Shown here: positions 33,445 to 42,608 of the stretch, in pieces
Layout of the letters: each line of letters begins with the position of its first letter
How positions within the stretch are numbered: the first letter of the stretch is position 1
Assembly (NCBI RefSeq): GCF_905220705.1
Contig: NZ_CAJNAT010000016.1
Span: forward strand, 62,001-126,000
Direction: 5' to 3'
DNA length: 64,000 bases
DNA from: Paraburkholderia domus
GTDB taxonomy: Bacteria > Pseudomonadota > Gammaproteobacteria > Burkholderiales > Burkholderiaceae
Made by a program: the position numbers and the translations under genes
Notes under the pieces: model-generated
What the model was told of the DNA's origin: nothing
The model's database searches: none
Seen by the model: only the letters and a program-made list of their open reading frames with translations

Positions 33445-34469
33445 TCATCGATTGCCACGGCCATTACACGACAGCGCCCAAGGCGCTGGAAGAGTGGCGT
33501 AACCGTCAGATCGCGGCGTTGAAAGATCCGGCCCAGAAACCGAGGGTCGCTGATCTGAACATCAGCGATGACGAACTTCGCGAATCTATCGCTAGCAACC
33601 AGTTGAAGAAGATGCAGGAGCGCGGAAGCGACCTGACGATTTTTTCTCCCCGTGCCAGCTTCATGGCGCACCACATCGGTAATTTCGAGACCAGTTCGAC
33701 GTGGGCCGCGATCTGCAATGAGCTGTGCTATCGGGTTTCGCAGCTGTTTCCCGACAACTTCATTGGCGCTGCAATGCTGCCGCAGTCTCCAGGTGTCGAT
33801 CCGAAGACCTGCATTCCGGAGCTTGAGCGCTGCGCCAAAGAGTACGGCTTTGTTGGCATTAACCTGAACCCTGATCCATCAGGTGGCCATTGGACTTCAC
33901 CGCCTCTGTCGGATCGCCACTGGTATCCCATCTACGAGAAGATGGTCGAGTACGGCATCCCGGCGATGGTCCACGTTTCGACCAGTTGCAACGCCTGCTT
34001 TCATACCACGGGCGCCCATTATCTGAACGCCGACACAACAGCATTCATGCAATGCCTGACCTCGGATCTGTTCAAGGATTTCCCTGAATTGAAGTTTGTG
34101 ATTCCGCATGGCGGTGGGGCTGTCCCGTATCACTGGGGGCGCTTCCGGGGCCTTGCTCAGGAATTGAAAAAGCCTTTGCTGAAGGAGCATCTGCTCAACA
34201 ACATCTTCTTCGATACCTGTGTCTATCACCAACCCGGCATTGACCTGCTGACCAAGGTCATACCGGTCGACAACATCCTGTTTGCCAGCGAAATGATCGG
34301 TGCCGTACGCGGCATCGATCCCGAGACCGATTTTTACTACGACGATACCAAACGCTATATCGAGGCATCGACGATCTTGTCGCCGGAGGACAGGCACAAA
34401 GTCTACGAAGGCAATGCCCGACGCGTTTATCCGCATCTCGATGCCGCACTCAAACGCAAAGGACTGTGA
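33441..34469 (+). CDS. ligJ: 4-oxalomesaconate hydratase (LigJ type)
   Basis: A 342-residue amidohydrolase-superfamily protein that hydrates 4-oxalomesaconate to 4-carboxy-4-hydroxy-2-oxoadipate. Metal-binding histidines are visible in IIDCHGHYTT at the N-terminus, AMVHVSTS in the middle and VIPHGGGAVPYHWGRF near the C-terminal third, a stretch typical of this decarboxylase/hydratase subgroup. The start overlaps the tautomerase stop and the stop lies 5 bases before the aldolase ATG. The flanking tautomerase and aldolase genes make the assignment firm. Confidence 0.9.
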   Translation: MIIDCHGHYTTAPKALEEWRNRQIAALKDPAQKPRVADLNISDDELRESIASNQLKKMQERGSDLTIFSPRASFMAHHIGNFETSSTWAAICNELCYRVSQLFPDNFIGAAMLPQSPGVDPKTCIPELERCAKEYGFVGINLNPDPSGGHWTSPPLSDRHWYPIYEKMVEYGIPAMVHVSTSCNACFHTTGAHYLNADTTAFMQCLTSDLFKDFPELKFVIPHGGGAVPYHWGRFRGLAQELKKPLLKEHLLNNIFFDTCVYHQPGIDLLTKVIPVDNILFASEMIGAVRGIDPETDFYYDDTKRYIEASTILSPEDRHKVYEGNARRVYPHLDAALKRKGL

Positions 34470-34474
34470 GCACC

Positions 34475-35176
34475 ATGACTGATACCAACCTTGGCACACA
34501 GCTCGGCGTTGTCAAACGCAACATCGTTCGTACTGACGCAACCGTCGTCAGGCAGCTTTCAGGTTTGGGCGTTGCGACCGTTCACGAAGCGATGGGCCGT
34601 ATGGGGTTGATGAAGACCTACATGCGTCCGATTTACGCCGGCGCACACGCTTGCGGCACTGCGGTAACCGTGCTTCTACATCCGGGCGACAACTGGATGA
34701 TGCATGTCGTGGCCGAGCAGATTCAGCCGGGCGACATAGTCATCGCTGCAGTAACGGCCGACACCACGGACGGATTTTTCGGCGATCTGCTCGCTACCAG
34801 TTTTCAGGCACGTGGCGCCGTAGGCCTGGTGATCGACGGCGGATGCCGCGATGTCAAAGACCTCACGGCCATGAAGTTTCCCGTGTTCTCCAAGGCAGTT
34901 AGCGCAAAGGGGACAGTCAAGGCAACTATCGGCTCGGTGAATATCCCAGTCGTTTGTGCTGGAGCACTGGTCAATCCTGGCGACGTGGTGGTTGCCGACG
35001 ATGACGGTATTGTCGTCGTCCCGATCGGCCTGGCCCAGAAGGTCGCCGAAGCAGCTGCCGCGCGTGAGGCAAACGAAGCCGAGAAACGACGGAAGCTCGC
35101 GGCCGGTGTGCTTGGCCTTGACATGTACTCGATGCGCGAGCCGCTGGAACGGGCTGGTCTCAGGTACATCGACTGA
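34475..35176 (+). CDS. ligK: 4-carboxy-4-hydroxy-2-oxoadipate aldolase (RraA fold)
   Basis: A 233-residue class II aldolase of the RraA-like fold that splits 4-carboxy-4-hydroxy-2-oxoadipate to pyruvate and oxaloacetate. The signature LVIDGGCRDVKDLTAMKFPV contains the metal and substrate residues, preceded by GDNWMMHVVAEQIQPGD. ATG at 34475 has AAAGGA 11 bases upstream; GTG at 34466 overlapping the LigJ stop is the alternative. It is followed by a 118-base gap before the pyrone hydrolase, the only sizeable break in the operon. Confidence 0.9.
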   Translation: MTDTNLGTQLGVVKRNIVRTDATVVRQLSGLGVATVHEAMGRMGLMKTYMRPIYAGAHACGTAVTVLLHPGDNWMMHVVAEQIQPGDIVIAAVTADTTDGFFGDLLATSFQARGAVGLVIDGGCRDVKDLTAMKFPVFSKAVSAKGTVKATIGSVNIPVVCAGALVNPGDVVVADDDGIVVVPIGLAQKVAEAAAAREANEAEKRRKLAAGVLGLDMYSMREPLERAGLRYID

Positions 35177-35294
35177 CCTCCGATTGCGCTAACCGTGCGC
35201 AGCATTTTCCTGCATGGGCTGACAGCGATCTGTCGGCGTTGAAGGGTATGCAGAAATCAATTCAAAAATAGCTTGGGATGGTGCGAGAAAGAAG

Positions 35295-36212
35295 ATGACT
35301 GAGCGTTTCGAAAAAACACCTGGCTGGCTGGACTGGTACCAGGGCCCCTCCAGACCGCGGTTCCAGCTGCCGGCCGGAGCAGTGGATGCCCACTGCCATG
35401 TTTTCGGTCCGGCCGGGCAGTTCCCCTATGCGCCTGAGCGTAAGTACACCCCCTGTGATGCTGGCAAGGAGCAACTGTTCGCGCTACGCGATCACCTGGG
35501 CTTTGAGCGCAATGTAATCGTGCAGGCCACCTGTCATGGCGCGGACAATCGTGCGTTGATCGACGCCTGCGTGAGTGCTGGCGGTCGGGCGCGTGGCGTT
35601 GCGACCGTCAAGTGCGACGTGAGCGATCAGGAACTGCAGGAGTTGAATGCCGCTGGCATACGTGGAGTGCGGTTCAATTTCGTCAAGCGACTGGTCGACT
35701 TCACACCCAAGGAAGAACTGATTGAGATTGCGCACCGCATCGCCAAACTGGGCTGGCACATCGTTGTCTACTTCGAGGCTGTAGATTTACCCGAACTGTG
35801 GGACTTCTTCAGCTGTTTGCCAACTGGTCTGGTCGTTGATCACATGGGGCGCCCCGATGTTTCCAAACCCGTAGACGGTGAAGAGTTCGAATTGTTCGTG
35901 AGATTTATGCGTGAGCATCCCAACGTGTGGTCAAAGGTAAGTTGTCCAGAGCGTCTATCGGTGTCAGGAAAGCCGGCACTCGACGGCGAACAAGCCGCCT
36001 ATCACGACGTGGTGCCTTTCGCCCGGCGGCTGGTTGAAACGTTCCCCGATCGAGTGCTCTGGGGGACCGACTGGCCTCATCCCAACCTGAAAAATCACAT
36101 GCCCGACGATGGTTTGCTTGTGGACTTCATCCCTCGAATCGCCACTACGCCGGAGCTCCAGCGCAAGCTCCTTGTGGATAATCCTTTACGACTGTATTGG
36201 GGGAAATCATGA
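35295..36212 (+). CDS. ligI: 2-pyrone-4,6-dicarboxylate hydrolase
   Basis: A 305-residue amidohydrolase that opens 2-pyrone-4,6-dicarboxylate to 4-oxalomesaconate or its tautomer. Characteristic stretches are AVDAHCHVFGPAGQFPYAPE at the N-terminus, GIRGVRFNFVKRLVD, and LVVDHMGRPDVSKP with the ligand histidine, then WGTDWPHPN. ATG at 35295 follows GAAAGAAG. Its stop overlaps the LigA start (ATGA), so the second half of the operon is tightly coupled. Confidence 0.92.
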   Translation: MTERFEKTPGWLDWYQGPSRPRFQLPAGAVDAHCHVFGPAGQFPYAPERKYTPCDAGKEQLFALRDHLGFERNVIVQATCHGADNRALIDACVSAGGRARGVATVKCDVSDQELQELNAAGIRGVRFNFVKRLVDFTPKEELIEIAHRIAKLGWHIVVYFEAVDLPELWDFFSCLPTGLVVDHMGRPDVSKPVDGEEFELFVRFMREHPNVWSKVSCPERLSVSGKPALDGEQAAYHDVVPFARRLVETFPDRVLWGTDWPHPNLKNHMPDDGLLVDFIPRIATTPELQRKLLVDNPLRLYWGKS

Positions 36213-36616
36213 ATGCACCCACCGGGCGTGACTATCGCCAGATTCCCGGCACATACGTATTCGATGGCGAACATTGCCGCAAAGGATACGCGTTGAACAT
36301 GTTCTGCAAATCGCTGGACTCGGAGAGCAACCGCATGGCTTTTCGGGCCGATTCCACAGTCTATCTCGACAAATTCGAACTGAGCGTCGATCAGCGCCGT
36401 GCGGTACTCGATCGCGACTGGATCGCGATGCTGCGTTTGGGCGGCAACATTTACTACACCTTCAAGCTCGCCATTTTCGACGGTTTGACAATGCAACATG
36501 TGGGGGCCGCCATGTCGACTGATGGGATGTCCGTGGACGAGTTTCGCGCAATGATGATCTCCGGTGGCCGCCCGATCAAGGGCAATCGCAACGTGGAGGA
36601 GTGGTCCCATGGCTAG
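36209..36616 (+). CDS. ligA: Protocatechuate 4,5-dioxygenase alpha subunit
   Basis: A 135-residue small subunit of the extradiol dioxygenase that cleaves protocatechuate between C4 and C5. Family features are IPGTYVFDGEHCRKGYALNM at the start and WIAMLRLGGNIYYTFKLA in the middle. ATG at 36209. Its last codons overlap the LigB start by eight bases, so translation of the subunits is coupled. Confidence 0.93.
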   Translation: MNAPTGRDYRQIPGTYVFDGEHCRKGYALNMFCKSLDSESNRMAFRADSTVYLDKFELSVDQRRAVLDRDWIAMLRLGGNIYYTFKLAIFDGLTMQHVGAAMSTDGMSVDEFRAMMISGGRPIKGNRNVEEWSHG

Positions 36617-37451
36617 GTTTGTTGGAGGCGTCGGTACCTCACATGTGCCGTCGATTGGCGCAGCCATCGATCACGGCAAAACTCAGGAGCCGTACTGGAA
36701 GCCGCTATTCGATGGGGTGAAGGCGGCACGCGACTGGATCGACGAGGTCAAGCCCGACGTGGTCATCGTTGTCTATAACGATCACGCATCCCGATTCGGG
36801 CTCGATGTGACGCCCACATTTGCAATCGGCGTGGCCGACCAGTTTCCACCGCACGACGAGGGATATGGGCCTCGGCCCGTACCGGCATGCCAGGGAGATC
36901 CGGCGTTGGCGTGGCACCTGACCGAATCGCTGATACTGAACGACGAAATCGATTTGACGATGGTCGGCGAGATGTCGGTAGATCACGGTCTCACTGTGCC
37001 GCTGTCGCTGCTATTTGGTCAGCCGGATCTGTGGCCCTGCCGCGTGATTCCCTTGTGTGTCAACGTGATCCAGTATCCGCAACCGACCGCCCTGCGTTGC
37101 TTCAAGCTCGGACAAGCGCTCCGACGGGCAATAGATTCGTATGGTCCCGACATCAAGGTCGCGGTGCTTGGAACCGGTGGCATGTCGCATCAACTGCAAG
37201 GGGAGCGTGCCGGACTGATCAATGCACCTTACGACAATCAATGGCTCGACGGCATGGTCAGCGATCCGCTATCGCTGACGAAGATCGGACATACCGAACT
37301 GCTGCGCGAGGCGGGATCGGAGGGGCTTGAGATCATCATGTGGCTAATCATGCGCGGCGCGATGAATGAAACAGTGCGTCAGATTCATCGTTTCTATCAC
37401 GTGCCTGCGTCGAACACGGCCTATGGCCTGTTAGTGCTGGAGGACGCGTGA
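36609..37451 (+). CDS. ligB: Protocatechuate 4,5-dioxygenase beta (catalytic) subunit
   Basis: A 280-residue catalytic subunit with non-heme Fe(II). The iron histidine near the N-terminus is seen in GGVGTSHVPSIG, another ligand region in VVIVVYNDHASRFGLD, and the acid-base histidine region near VGEMSVDHGLTVPLSLLF. ATG at 36609 is inside the LigA end; the upstream frame lies within ligA. Stop overlaps the LigC GTG start (GTGA). Confidence 0.93.
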   Translation: MARFVGGVGTSHVPSIGAAIDHGKTQEPYWKPLFDGVKAARDWIDEVKPDVVIVVYNDHASRFGLDVTPTFAIGVADQFPPHDEGYGPRPVPACQGDPALAWHLTESLILNDEIDLTMVGEMSVDHGLTVPLSLLFGQPDLWPCRVIPLCVNVIQYPQPTALRCFKLGQALRRAIDSYGPDIKVAVLGTGGMSHQLQGERAGLINAPYDNQWLDGMVSDPLSLTKIGHTELLREAGSEGLEIIMWLIMRGAMNETVRQIHRFYHVPASNTAYGLLVLEDA

Positions 37452-38401
37452 CGAGGCCGCTGAAGGTCGCACTTGTCGGTGCCGGCGCGTTCGGAATTCA
37501 GCATCTGGATGCGATCTCGAGCCTGGGCGGCGCGGACGTGGTGTCGCTCGTGGGTAGGGACCTGCAAAAGACGCGCGAGATTGCTGAGCGCTACGGGATC
37601 GCGCGTGCCTGCGTCGAACTGGACGACATTTTGACTCAGCCTGAGATAGAGGCCGTGATCCTGTGTACGCCGACGCCGTTGCACGCAGAGCAGGCAATCG
37701 CTTGCCTGCGGGCTGGAAAGCACGTGCAAGTCGAGATCCCTCTGGCTGACTCCCTCGTGGACGCTGAAACGGTGGCGCTGTGGCAGCAACGCACGGGCAT
37801 GATTGCAATGTGCGGACATACGCGACGTTTCAATGCGGGGCATCAATGGTTGCGCGAGCGCATATTGACCGGAGAGTTCACATTGCGCCAGCTCGATGTG
37901 CAGACGCATTTTCTGCGTCGCTTCAATACGAATGCACTGGGTCAACCACGAAGCTGGACTGATCATCTGTTGTGGCATCACGCGGCTCATACGATAGACC
38001 TGTTTCAATATCAGACCGGCGAAGAGGTGATCGCCGCCAATGTACTGGAGGGACCGATCCATCCAACGCTGGGGATTGCGCTCGATATGTCCATCCAGCT
38101 CAAAAGTCTTGGTGGCGCGTTGTGTACGCTATCGCTTAGCTTCAACAACGACGGACCACTGGGATCGACATTTCGATATATTGGCGACGGCTTGACCTAT
38201 ATCGCCCGCTATGACCAGTTGACCAACGGCATGGGCGAAAGCCTTGACCTTGATCTGCCCGAGCCCGCACTGAGCGGAGTAGCGCGGCAAGATCGGGAAT
38301 TCTTCGCCGCGATCCGCGAGCGCCGCGAACCGAATGCGAGCGTGGCAAGTGCGCTTCCGTGCTATCGCGTATTGGACCAGCTTGCCCGGCAACTGGGCTG
38401 A
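37448..38401 (+). CDS. ligC: 4-carboxy-2-hydroxymuconate-6-semialdehyde dehydrogenase
   Basis: A 317-residue NAD(P)-dependent oxidoreductase of the GFO/IDH/MOCA family, the LigC/PmdC type, which oxidises the ring-cleavage product to 2-pyrone-4,6-dicarboxylate. The nucleotide motif is VALVGAGAFGIQHLDAISSL, and the conserved GKHVQVEIPLADS segment and GHTRRFNAGHQWLRE follow. The start is GTG at 37448, overlapping the ligB stop. It closes the catabolic operon; the next gene is a porin after 297 bases. Confidence 0.92.
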   Translation: MTRPLKVALVGAGAFGIQHLDAISSLGGADVVSLVGRDLQKTREIAERYGIARACVELDDILTQPEIEAVILCTPTPLHAEQAIACLRAGKHVQVEIPLADSLVDAETVALWQQRTGMIAMCGHTRRFNAGHQWLRERILTGEFTLRQLDVQTHFLRRFNTNALGQPRSWTDHLLWHHAAHTIDLFQYQTGEEVIAANVLEGPIHPTLGIALDMSIQLKSLGGALCTLSLSFNNDGPLGSTFRYIGDGLTYIARYDQLTNGMGESLDLDLPEPALSGVARQDREFFAAIRERREPNASVASALPCYRVLDQLARQLG

Positions 38402-38698
38402 ATTCCCAGTTTATCGTTCGCACCTGACATGGCCGATCGGTTCATTTGATGGTGCTGACATAGCAGTTATGCAAGTCAAACGATTTATCCGGCGACGTTA
38501 TCCGAATACTGTAATTCATGTCGTATCGGCGTAATGATTAGTACGACAAAAAATCAATGGATCGTCAGGCTGTCTAGTCCGAACGCGATACGGACTTCCC
38601 CGTCGTGCCGGTTATGTGGTTGGTACGTAGAAGTGACTCCCGCTCCATGCTCGCGAGTCACGAAAATATAAAAAATATTTTTCTAAAGGATTGGAGAC
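38402..38698. other. Intergenic region before the porin gene
   Basis: This 297-base stretch shows no credible reading frame. It is locally AT-rich near 38660-38690, just before a GGAG ribosome-binding site, so the porin may have its own promoter and be controlled apart from the lig operon. Confidence 0.4.
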
Positions 38699-39868
38699 AT
38701 GAAAAAAGTTCTGAGCGCGGCGATACTCGCAACCGCCCTCCTGGTGTCCGTTCAGGCCCATGCACAGGGCAGCGTGACACTTTACGGAATTATCGATACC
38801 GGTGTGGATTGGGAGAGCCAGGCGGCCAAGGCACCGGGTCAACAGAGCGCGTCCGGCTCGGCTGTCAGGATGACTTCGTTATCCGGCTCGCTCCCTTCGC
38901 GATGGGGATTGCGTGGCAAGGAAAACCTCGGCGCGGGACTGAACGTCATTTTCGAACTGGAGAGCGGCTTTGCGCCGAATTCCGGCGCGCTTCAGAACGG
39001 TAATCGGCTTTTTGGCCGGTCTGCGTGGGTGGGACTTGAAACGCCTTACGGCACGGTTCGCGCGGGTCGTCAGATCAACATGACGTACATCGCGTTGATG
39101 AAATCGACCGTCATGGGGCCAGCCCTATACTCGTTGGCGGCGCTCGACCCGTACCTGCCCAATAGCCGCTCGGACAACGCCTTAAGCTACTTCAATGATT
39201 TCCATCATTTCGTGATTGGGGCGACTTACAGCACGGGGCGAGATGCTGCAAGTAGTCCCGGAAGTGCGGCGGTGAATGGAGGGGCGACATTTAATCCTGG
39301 CGCCACGAATTGTCCGGGCAATGTTGCAGGAAGCTCGACAGCATGCCGTCAGATTACAGCGCTGGCCGGGTATTGGGGACAGGAGTTTGGTCTGCAGTTT
39401 GTTTACGATCAGTTGCGCGGTGGGCCCGGCTTGTCGCCCGGCAGCGTCTCCTATGACCCGTCGATGCCACTATTGCTCCCGAGCGCCAGTGCGAAGACTA
39501 CTCGCTATATGGTCAGCGGTTACGTTCAATTCGGTGATCTGTCAATTCGCGGCGGTGCAATCCATCGAATGACGACTACGGCAACGGATTACCAGACGAA
39601 CATTTTTTACGGCGGCGCATCGTATATGCTCGCGCCGGATGTAGAGCTGGACGGCGAGATATCGAGAATTGCCACGACGGATCAGAAGAACGCCAACTAC
39701 TATGTGATGCGCGCGACGTATCTTTTGTCTAAACGAACCTCCATCTACACGATGCTCGGCTTCATGCAGAACAATAGTCGTGCGTCATATTCCGTTGGTG
39801 CGGGCTATTACACGGTGGCGAACGCGAAACAGACCGGCGTCCTGTTCGGTATTCAACACCGCTTTTAA
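38699..39868 (+). CDS. Gram-negative general porin (OmpC-like, Burkholderia type)
   Basis: A 389-residue outer-membrane porin. The signal peptide ends at about residue 22 (VQAHA/QGSV). The mature start SVTLYGIIDTGVDW, the constriction-loop region and the C-terminal phenylalanine after GIQHRF are typical of 16-strand trimeric porins of this group. ATG at 38699 follows TTGGAGAC. Its place right after the aromatic-acid operon suggests uptake of protocatechuate or a precursor across the outer membrane. The operon has no MFS transporter (PmdK in Comamonas). Confidence 0.9.
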   Translation: MKKVLSAAILATALLVSVQAHAQGSVTLYGIIDTGVDWESQAAKAPGQQSASGSAVRMTSLSGSLPSRWGLRGKENLGAGLNVIFELESGFAPNSGALQNGNRLFGRSAWVGLETPYGTVRAGRQINMTYIALMKSTVMGPALYSLAALDPYLPNSRSDNALSYFNDFHHFVIGATYSTGRDAASSPGSAAVNGGATFNPGATNCPGNVAGSSTACRQITALAGYWGQEFGLQFVYDQLRGGPGLSPGSVSYDPSMPLLLPSASAKTTRYMVSGYVQFGDLSIRGGAIHRMTTTATDYQTNIFYGGASYMLAPDVELDGEISRIATTDQKNANYYVMRATYLLSKRTSIYTMLGFMQNNSRASYSVGAGYYTVANAKQTGVLFGIQHRF

Positions 39869-39881
39869 AAAGCTACCCGTC

Positions 39882-39898
39882 GCCCCCGGCACGGGGGC
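39882..39898. terminator. GC-rich hairpin between porin and LysR genes
   Basis: GCCCCC (39882-39887) pairs with GGGGGC (39893-39898) around a 5-base loop, 14 bases after the porin stop and between two convergent genes. Only a short TT follows. It is a likely terminator of weak type. Confidence 0.5.
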
Positions 39899-39929
39899 TT
39901 CGGTACGACACGCGGTGTCGCGAGTGACG

Positions 39930-40871
39930 TCATGCGTCTATGGCTTTCTCGACATCTGCGTGAAATTGCACGAGCTGCTGTCGAACGACGTCGCGCACCA
40001 GCGACGTCCCTTGCCCGATCAGCGAGTCGTTTAGCGCGCGCACCGGGGTCGCAACGGAAAGACTACAACGTAAAAGAGGTTTGCGGATGCGATGCAGCCG
40101 CAACTTCGGGTCGCCGATACACGGGTGCACCCCACTCAACGGAATCACGGCGCACCCATAGCCCTTGCGGACCAGGTCGAGGATCGCCGTGAGGTTCTCG
40201 ATCTCATGCGCAACTTGCGGCTTCAGACCGAGCGCGGCCATCGCGGTCGCGAGTGCCGCGTGCACGGCGTTCGTGGTACCCGCCGTCACCAGCGGCAAGG
40301 TGGCCACGTCTGTGAGTGTCAGCGAACGCGGCAGCGCCTTTCCCGCATGCTCGATCAGCGGCCCGGAGACGAGGTACAACTCCTCGTCAGCCAGCAGCCG
40401 CAACTCGGCGACATCGCTGGGCGGTTGGTTATAGACCACGGAACAGTCGAGCTTGCCGGTACCGACCAGCTCAACCAGATGGGCCGACAAACCGTCAACG
40501 GTGCGCAGCGTCACTTCAGGCAAGTGCTCGCGGAAGGCATCAATTAGCGGCACGACGACCGTACGTGCAAGGCTAGGTGGCAGTCCGAGCACCAGAGCGC
40601 CCTGTACCGGACCAACACTGCCTCTGACCGCGCGTTCGGCAAGTGCAATCTGACGAAGGATCAAGGGGACGTGGTCAAGCAGTCGCTGACCCGCCTCGGT
40701 CAGGACAAGTCCGCGGCCGTTGCGCCGGAATAGCTCCGTGCCGAGTTCCGCTTCGAGTTGTGCGACCTGGCGGCTCAGGGCCGCCTGGGTCAAGCCGAGG
40801 ACGCTGGCCGCCCGTGTCAGATTGCCAATCTCAGCGATGCGTGAGAAGTGTTGGAGCTGTTTGATTTCCAT
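39930..40871 (-). CDS. LysR-family regulator of the Rieske oxygenase genes
   Basis: A 313-residue LysR-type regulator with HTH (KQLQHFSRIAEIGNLTRAAS, residues about 4-60) and an effector domain. The start MEIKQLQHF at 40871 is taken as the usual LysR beginning; a frame extension to 40910 runs into the palindrome. It is divergent from the Rieske oxygenase operon. Related to the LysR at 31299, it suggests the two operons share regulatory ancestry. Confidence 0.85.
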   Translation of the reverse strand: MEIKQLQHFSRIAEIGNLTRAASVLGLTQAALSRQVAQLEAELGTELFRRNGRGLVLTEAGQRLLDHVPLILRQIALAERAVRGSVGPVQGALVLGLPPSLARTVVVPLIDAFREHLPEVTLRTVDGLSAHLVELVGTGKLDCSVVYNQPPSDVAELRLLADEELYLVSGPLIEHAGKALPRSLTLTDVATLPLVTAGTTNAVHAALATAMAALGLKPQVAHEIENLTAILDLVRKGYGCAVIPLSGVHPCIGDPKLRLHRIRKPLLRCSLSVATPVRALNDSLIGQGTSLVRDVVRQQLVQFHADVEKAIDA

Positions 40872-40891
40872 GCGTCGACCCCTACCGAAAG

Positions 40892-40946
40892 GGCATAGCA
40901 GATATGCCAAAAAGACGATTTTTTTAAATCAGATATCAATATATCT
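40892..40946. promoter_or_regulatory. Two palindromes in the LysR/Rieske intergenic region
   Basis: GGCATA-N5-TATGCC (40892-40908) and AGATAT-CAAT-ATATCT (40931-40946) are both perfect inverted repeats. They lie upstream of the LysR gene and 236-290 bases before the oxygenase start. The second resembles the box at 32246. The rest of this 310-base gap to 41181 holds no convincing gene. Confidence 0.5.
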
Positions 40947-41181
40947 TAACACTCGTTGACGCCGAGTGAACTGGCAATGGATCTGCAGCGATGGATCATT
41001 TTATGGCGGCGCGGCCGGACAGTTATCAGGATGGGGCTGTCCTGCTCATTTCTGACCTGCCTCGCGGGCACGCTGCTCAATGCGCTCGGAGTTCTAACGA
41101 CGGCGCGTAGACCTGCCAGTTCCAGTCGGGTGCACCGACCTTTTACTTCGATTGCCCTTTGAACAGAACATAGGAGACATC

Positions 41182-42504
41182 ATGGACACCTCCACTCATC
41201 CGATCACGATCAAACCGCGTCCGCGCGGAGCTGATCGTTACCAGTACCTGACGCAGACGAATGCAGGCACGCCTGCTGGTGAATTGCTTCGCCGTTACTG
41301 GCAGCCGGTGGCATTGATCGATTCATTGCCGGCCGGCGCTGCGCCACAGCCGATCCGCATCATGGGCGAAGACCTGGTGTTATTCCGCGATGAGGATGGC
41401 CGCGTCGGTCTGATCGACCGGAAATGTGCCCACCGCTGCACCGACCTTGCGTTGGGTCGCATCGAATCTGGCGGTATTCGTTGTCCCTATCATGGCTGGT
41501 TGTTCGACGTGAATGGCCGCTGTCTGGATCAGCCCGCCGAAGCTTCAGCGACCGCCAAAGACCGGATCCGGATGAAGTCCTATCCGCTTCATGAGGCGGC
41601 CGGGGCGTTCTGGGCGTATATGGGTCCTGGCGAACCACCGCTTTTTCCGAATTATCCCGCGCTTGCCGGCGGTAGCGAATATCGCTACACGACGCGCTGG
41701 TTCGGCGACTGCAACTGGATGCAAGCGAGCGAAGGCAATATTGACCCGGTTCACACGTCCTATCTGCATCAGTTGGAGCTGTCTAGCGCTGATATGCAAG
41801 CCCGCTGGGGCGTGTTTTCGAATCAGGCCAGACCGGAGCTGGCTGTCGAAGACACTCGCTTTGGGGTGAGGCTATACACGCTGCGCAAGATCGAAGGTGC
41901 CGACCGGTCGTCGATTCGCATTACCAACTTCGTGATGCCTAACGCCTGTGCTGTTGGCGGCTTCGAGGGCTACCTGGGTGACGGTGGCGTCACGATGCTG
42001 TGGGACGTTCCTATCGACGATGAACATCACTGGCGCTGGGAGTTCATCTTTCATCGCAGCGGCAAACTGGATAAGGCTGCACTCGAAGAGCAATACGAAT
42101 CCGAGAAGGCCGAAGGTGATCGCATGCGACGCGCCAAGGACGACCTGTATTCGCAGGATCGTGCATCAATGGAGCGCCAGGCCTACCTGGGTTTGGGTGA
42201 GTGTTTTTCAGTGCACGATATTGCGATCACTCAGTCGCAAGGCACGATCCACGAACAAAGCGGTGAGCATCTTTCGTCGTCCGACATCGCCATCGTGCGC
42301 GCGCGTCGCATGCTCGATGAGGCGGCACAGGTCGTCGCCGAAGGGGGAGATCCTCGCGGCGTGGTTCGCGACCTGGCGGACAACGATTTCCGGGACATGG
42401 TCGTGATAACCGGAGAGATCGGCACTGGGGAGTCGAAGGAAGCGTATTGCGCCGGTTACAGCGAGAGCGCGGAGTTGTTCACGCTGCAACCAACCACGGC
42501 GTAA
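41182..42504 (+). CDS. Rieske aromatic oxygenase, alpha subunit (phthalate dioxygenase/O-demethylase type)
   Basis: A 440-residue Rieske non-heme iron oxygenase of the single-component phthalate-dioxygenase/LigX group. The Rieske ligands are in CAHRCTDLALGRI and CPYHGWLFD; the mononuclear iron site is in ASEGNIDPVHTSYLHQ. The N-terminal GTPAGELLRRYWQPVALIDS is typical of the phthalate 4,5-dioxygenase group. ATG at 41182 follows TAGGAG. It is paired with the reductase at 42609. No cis-diol dehydrogenase gene is near, which would favour O-demethylation or another monooxygenation giving protocatechuate directly. The exact substrate is unknown. Confidence 0.85.
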   Translation: MDTSTHPITIKPRPRGADRYQYLTQTNAGTPAGELLRRYWQPVALIDSLPAGAAPQPIRIMGEDLVLFRDEDGRVGLIDRKCAHRCTDLALGRIESGGIRCPYHGWLFDVNGRCLDQPAEASATAKDRIRMKSYPLHEAAGAFWAYMGPGEPPLFPNYPALAGGSEYRYTTRWFGDCNWMQASEGNIDPVHTSYLHQLELSSADMQARWGVFSNQARPELAVEDTRFGVRLYTLRKIEGADRSSIRITNFVMPNACAVGGFEGYLGDGGVTMLWDVPIDDEHHWRWEFIFHRSGKLDKAALEEQYESEKAEGDRMRRAKDDLYSQDRASMERQAYLGLGECFSVHDIAITQSQGTIHEQSGEHLSSSDIAIVRARRMLDEAAQVVAEGGDPRGVVRDLADNDFRDMVVITGEIGTGESKEAYCAGYSESAELFTLQPTTA

Positions 42505-42608
42505 CGTAGCGCCGGCGCGTCTCGCCGTTTCGTCCGGCGGGACGCGAGCAGTCTTTGCCGCAATGACTTCGTCTTTGTGTTACCCGAATCTTCCTGAAGT
42601 ATCTTGCC

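Noticed and set aside
40956..41162. Short frames in the LysR/Rieske intergenic region, including one with a hydrophobic stretch.
   Set aside because: No ribosome-binding site or family resemblance, and the position fits a regulatory region.
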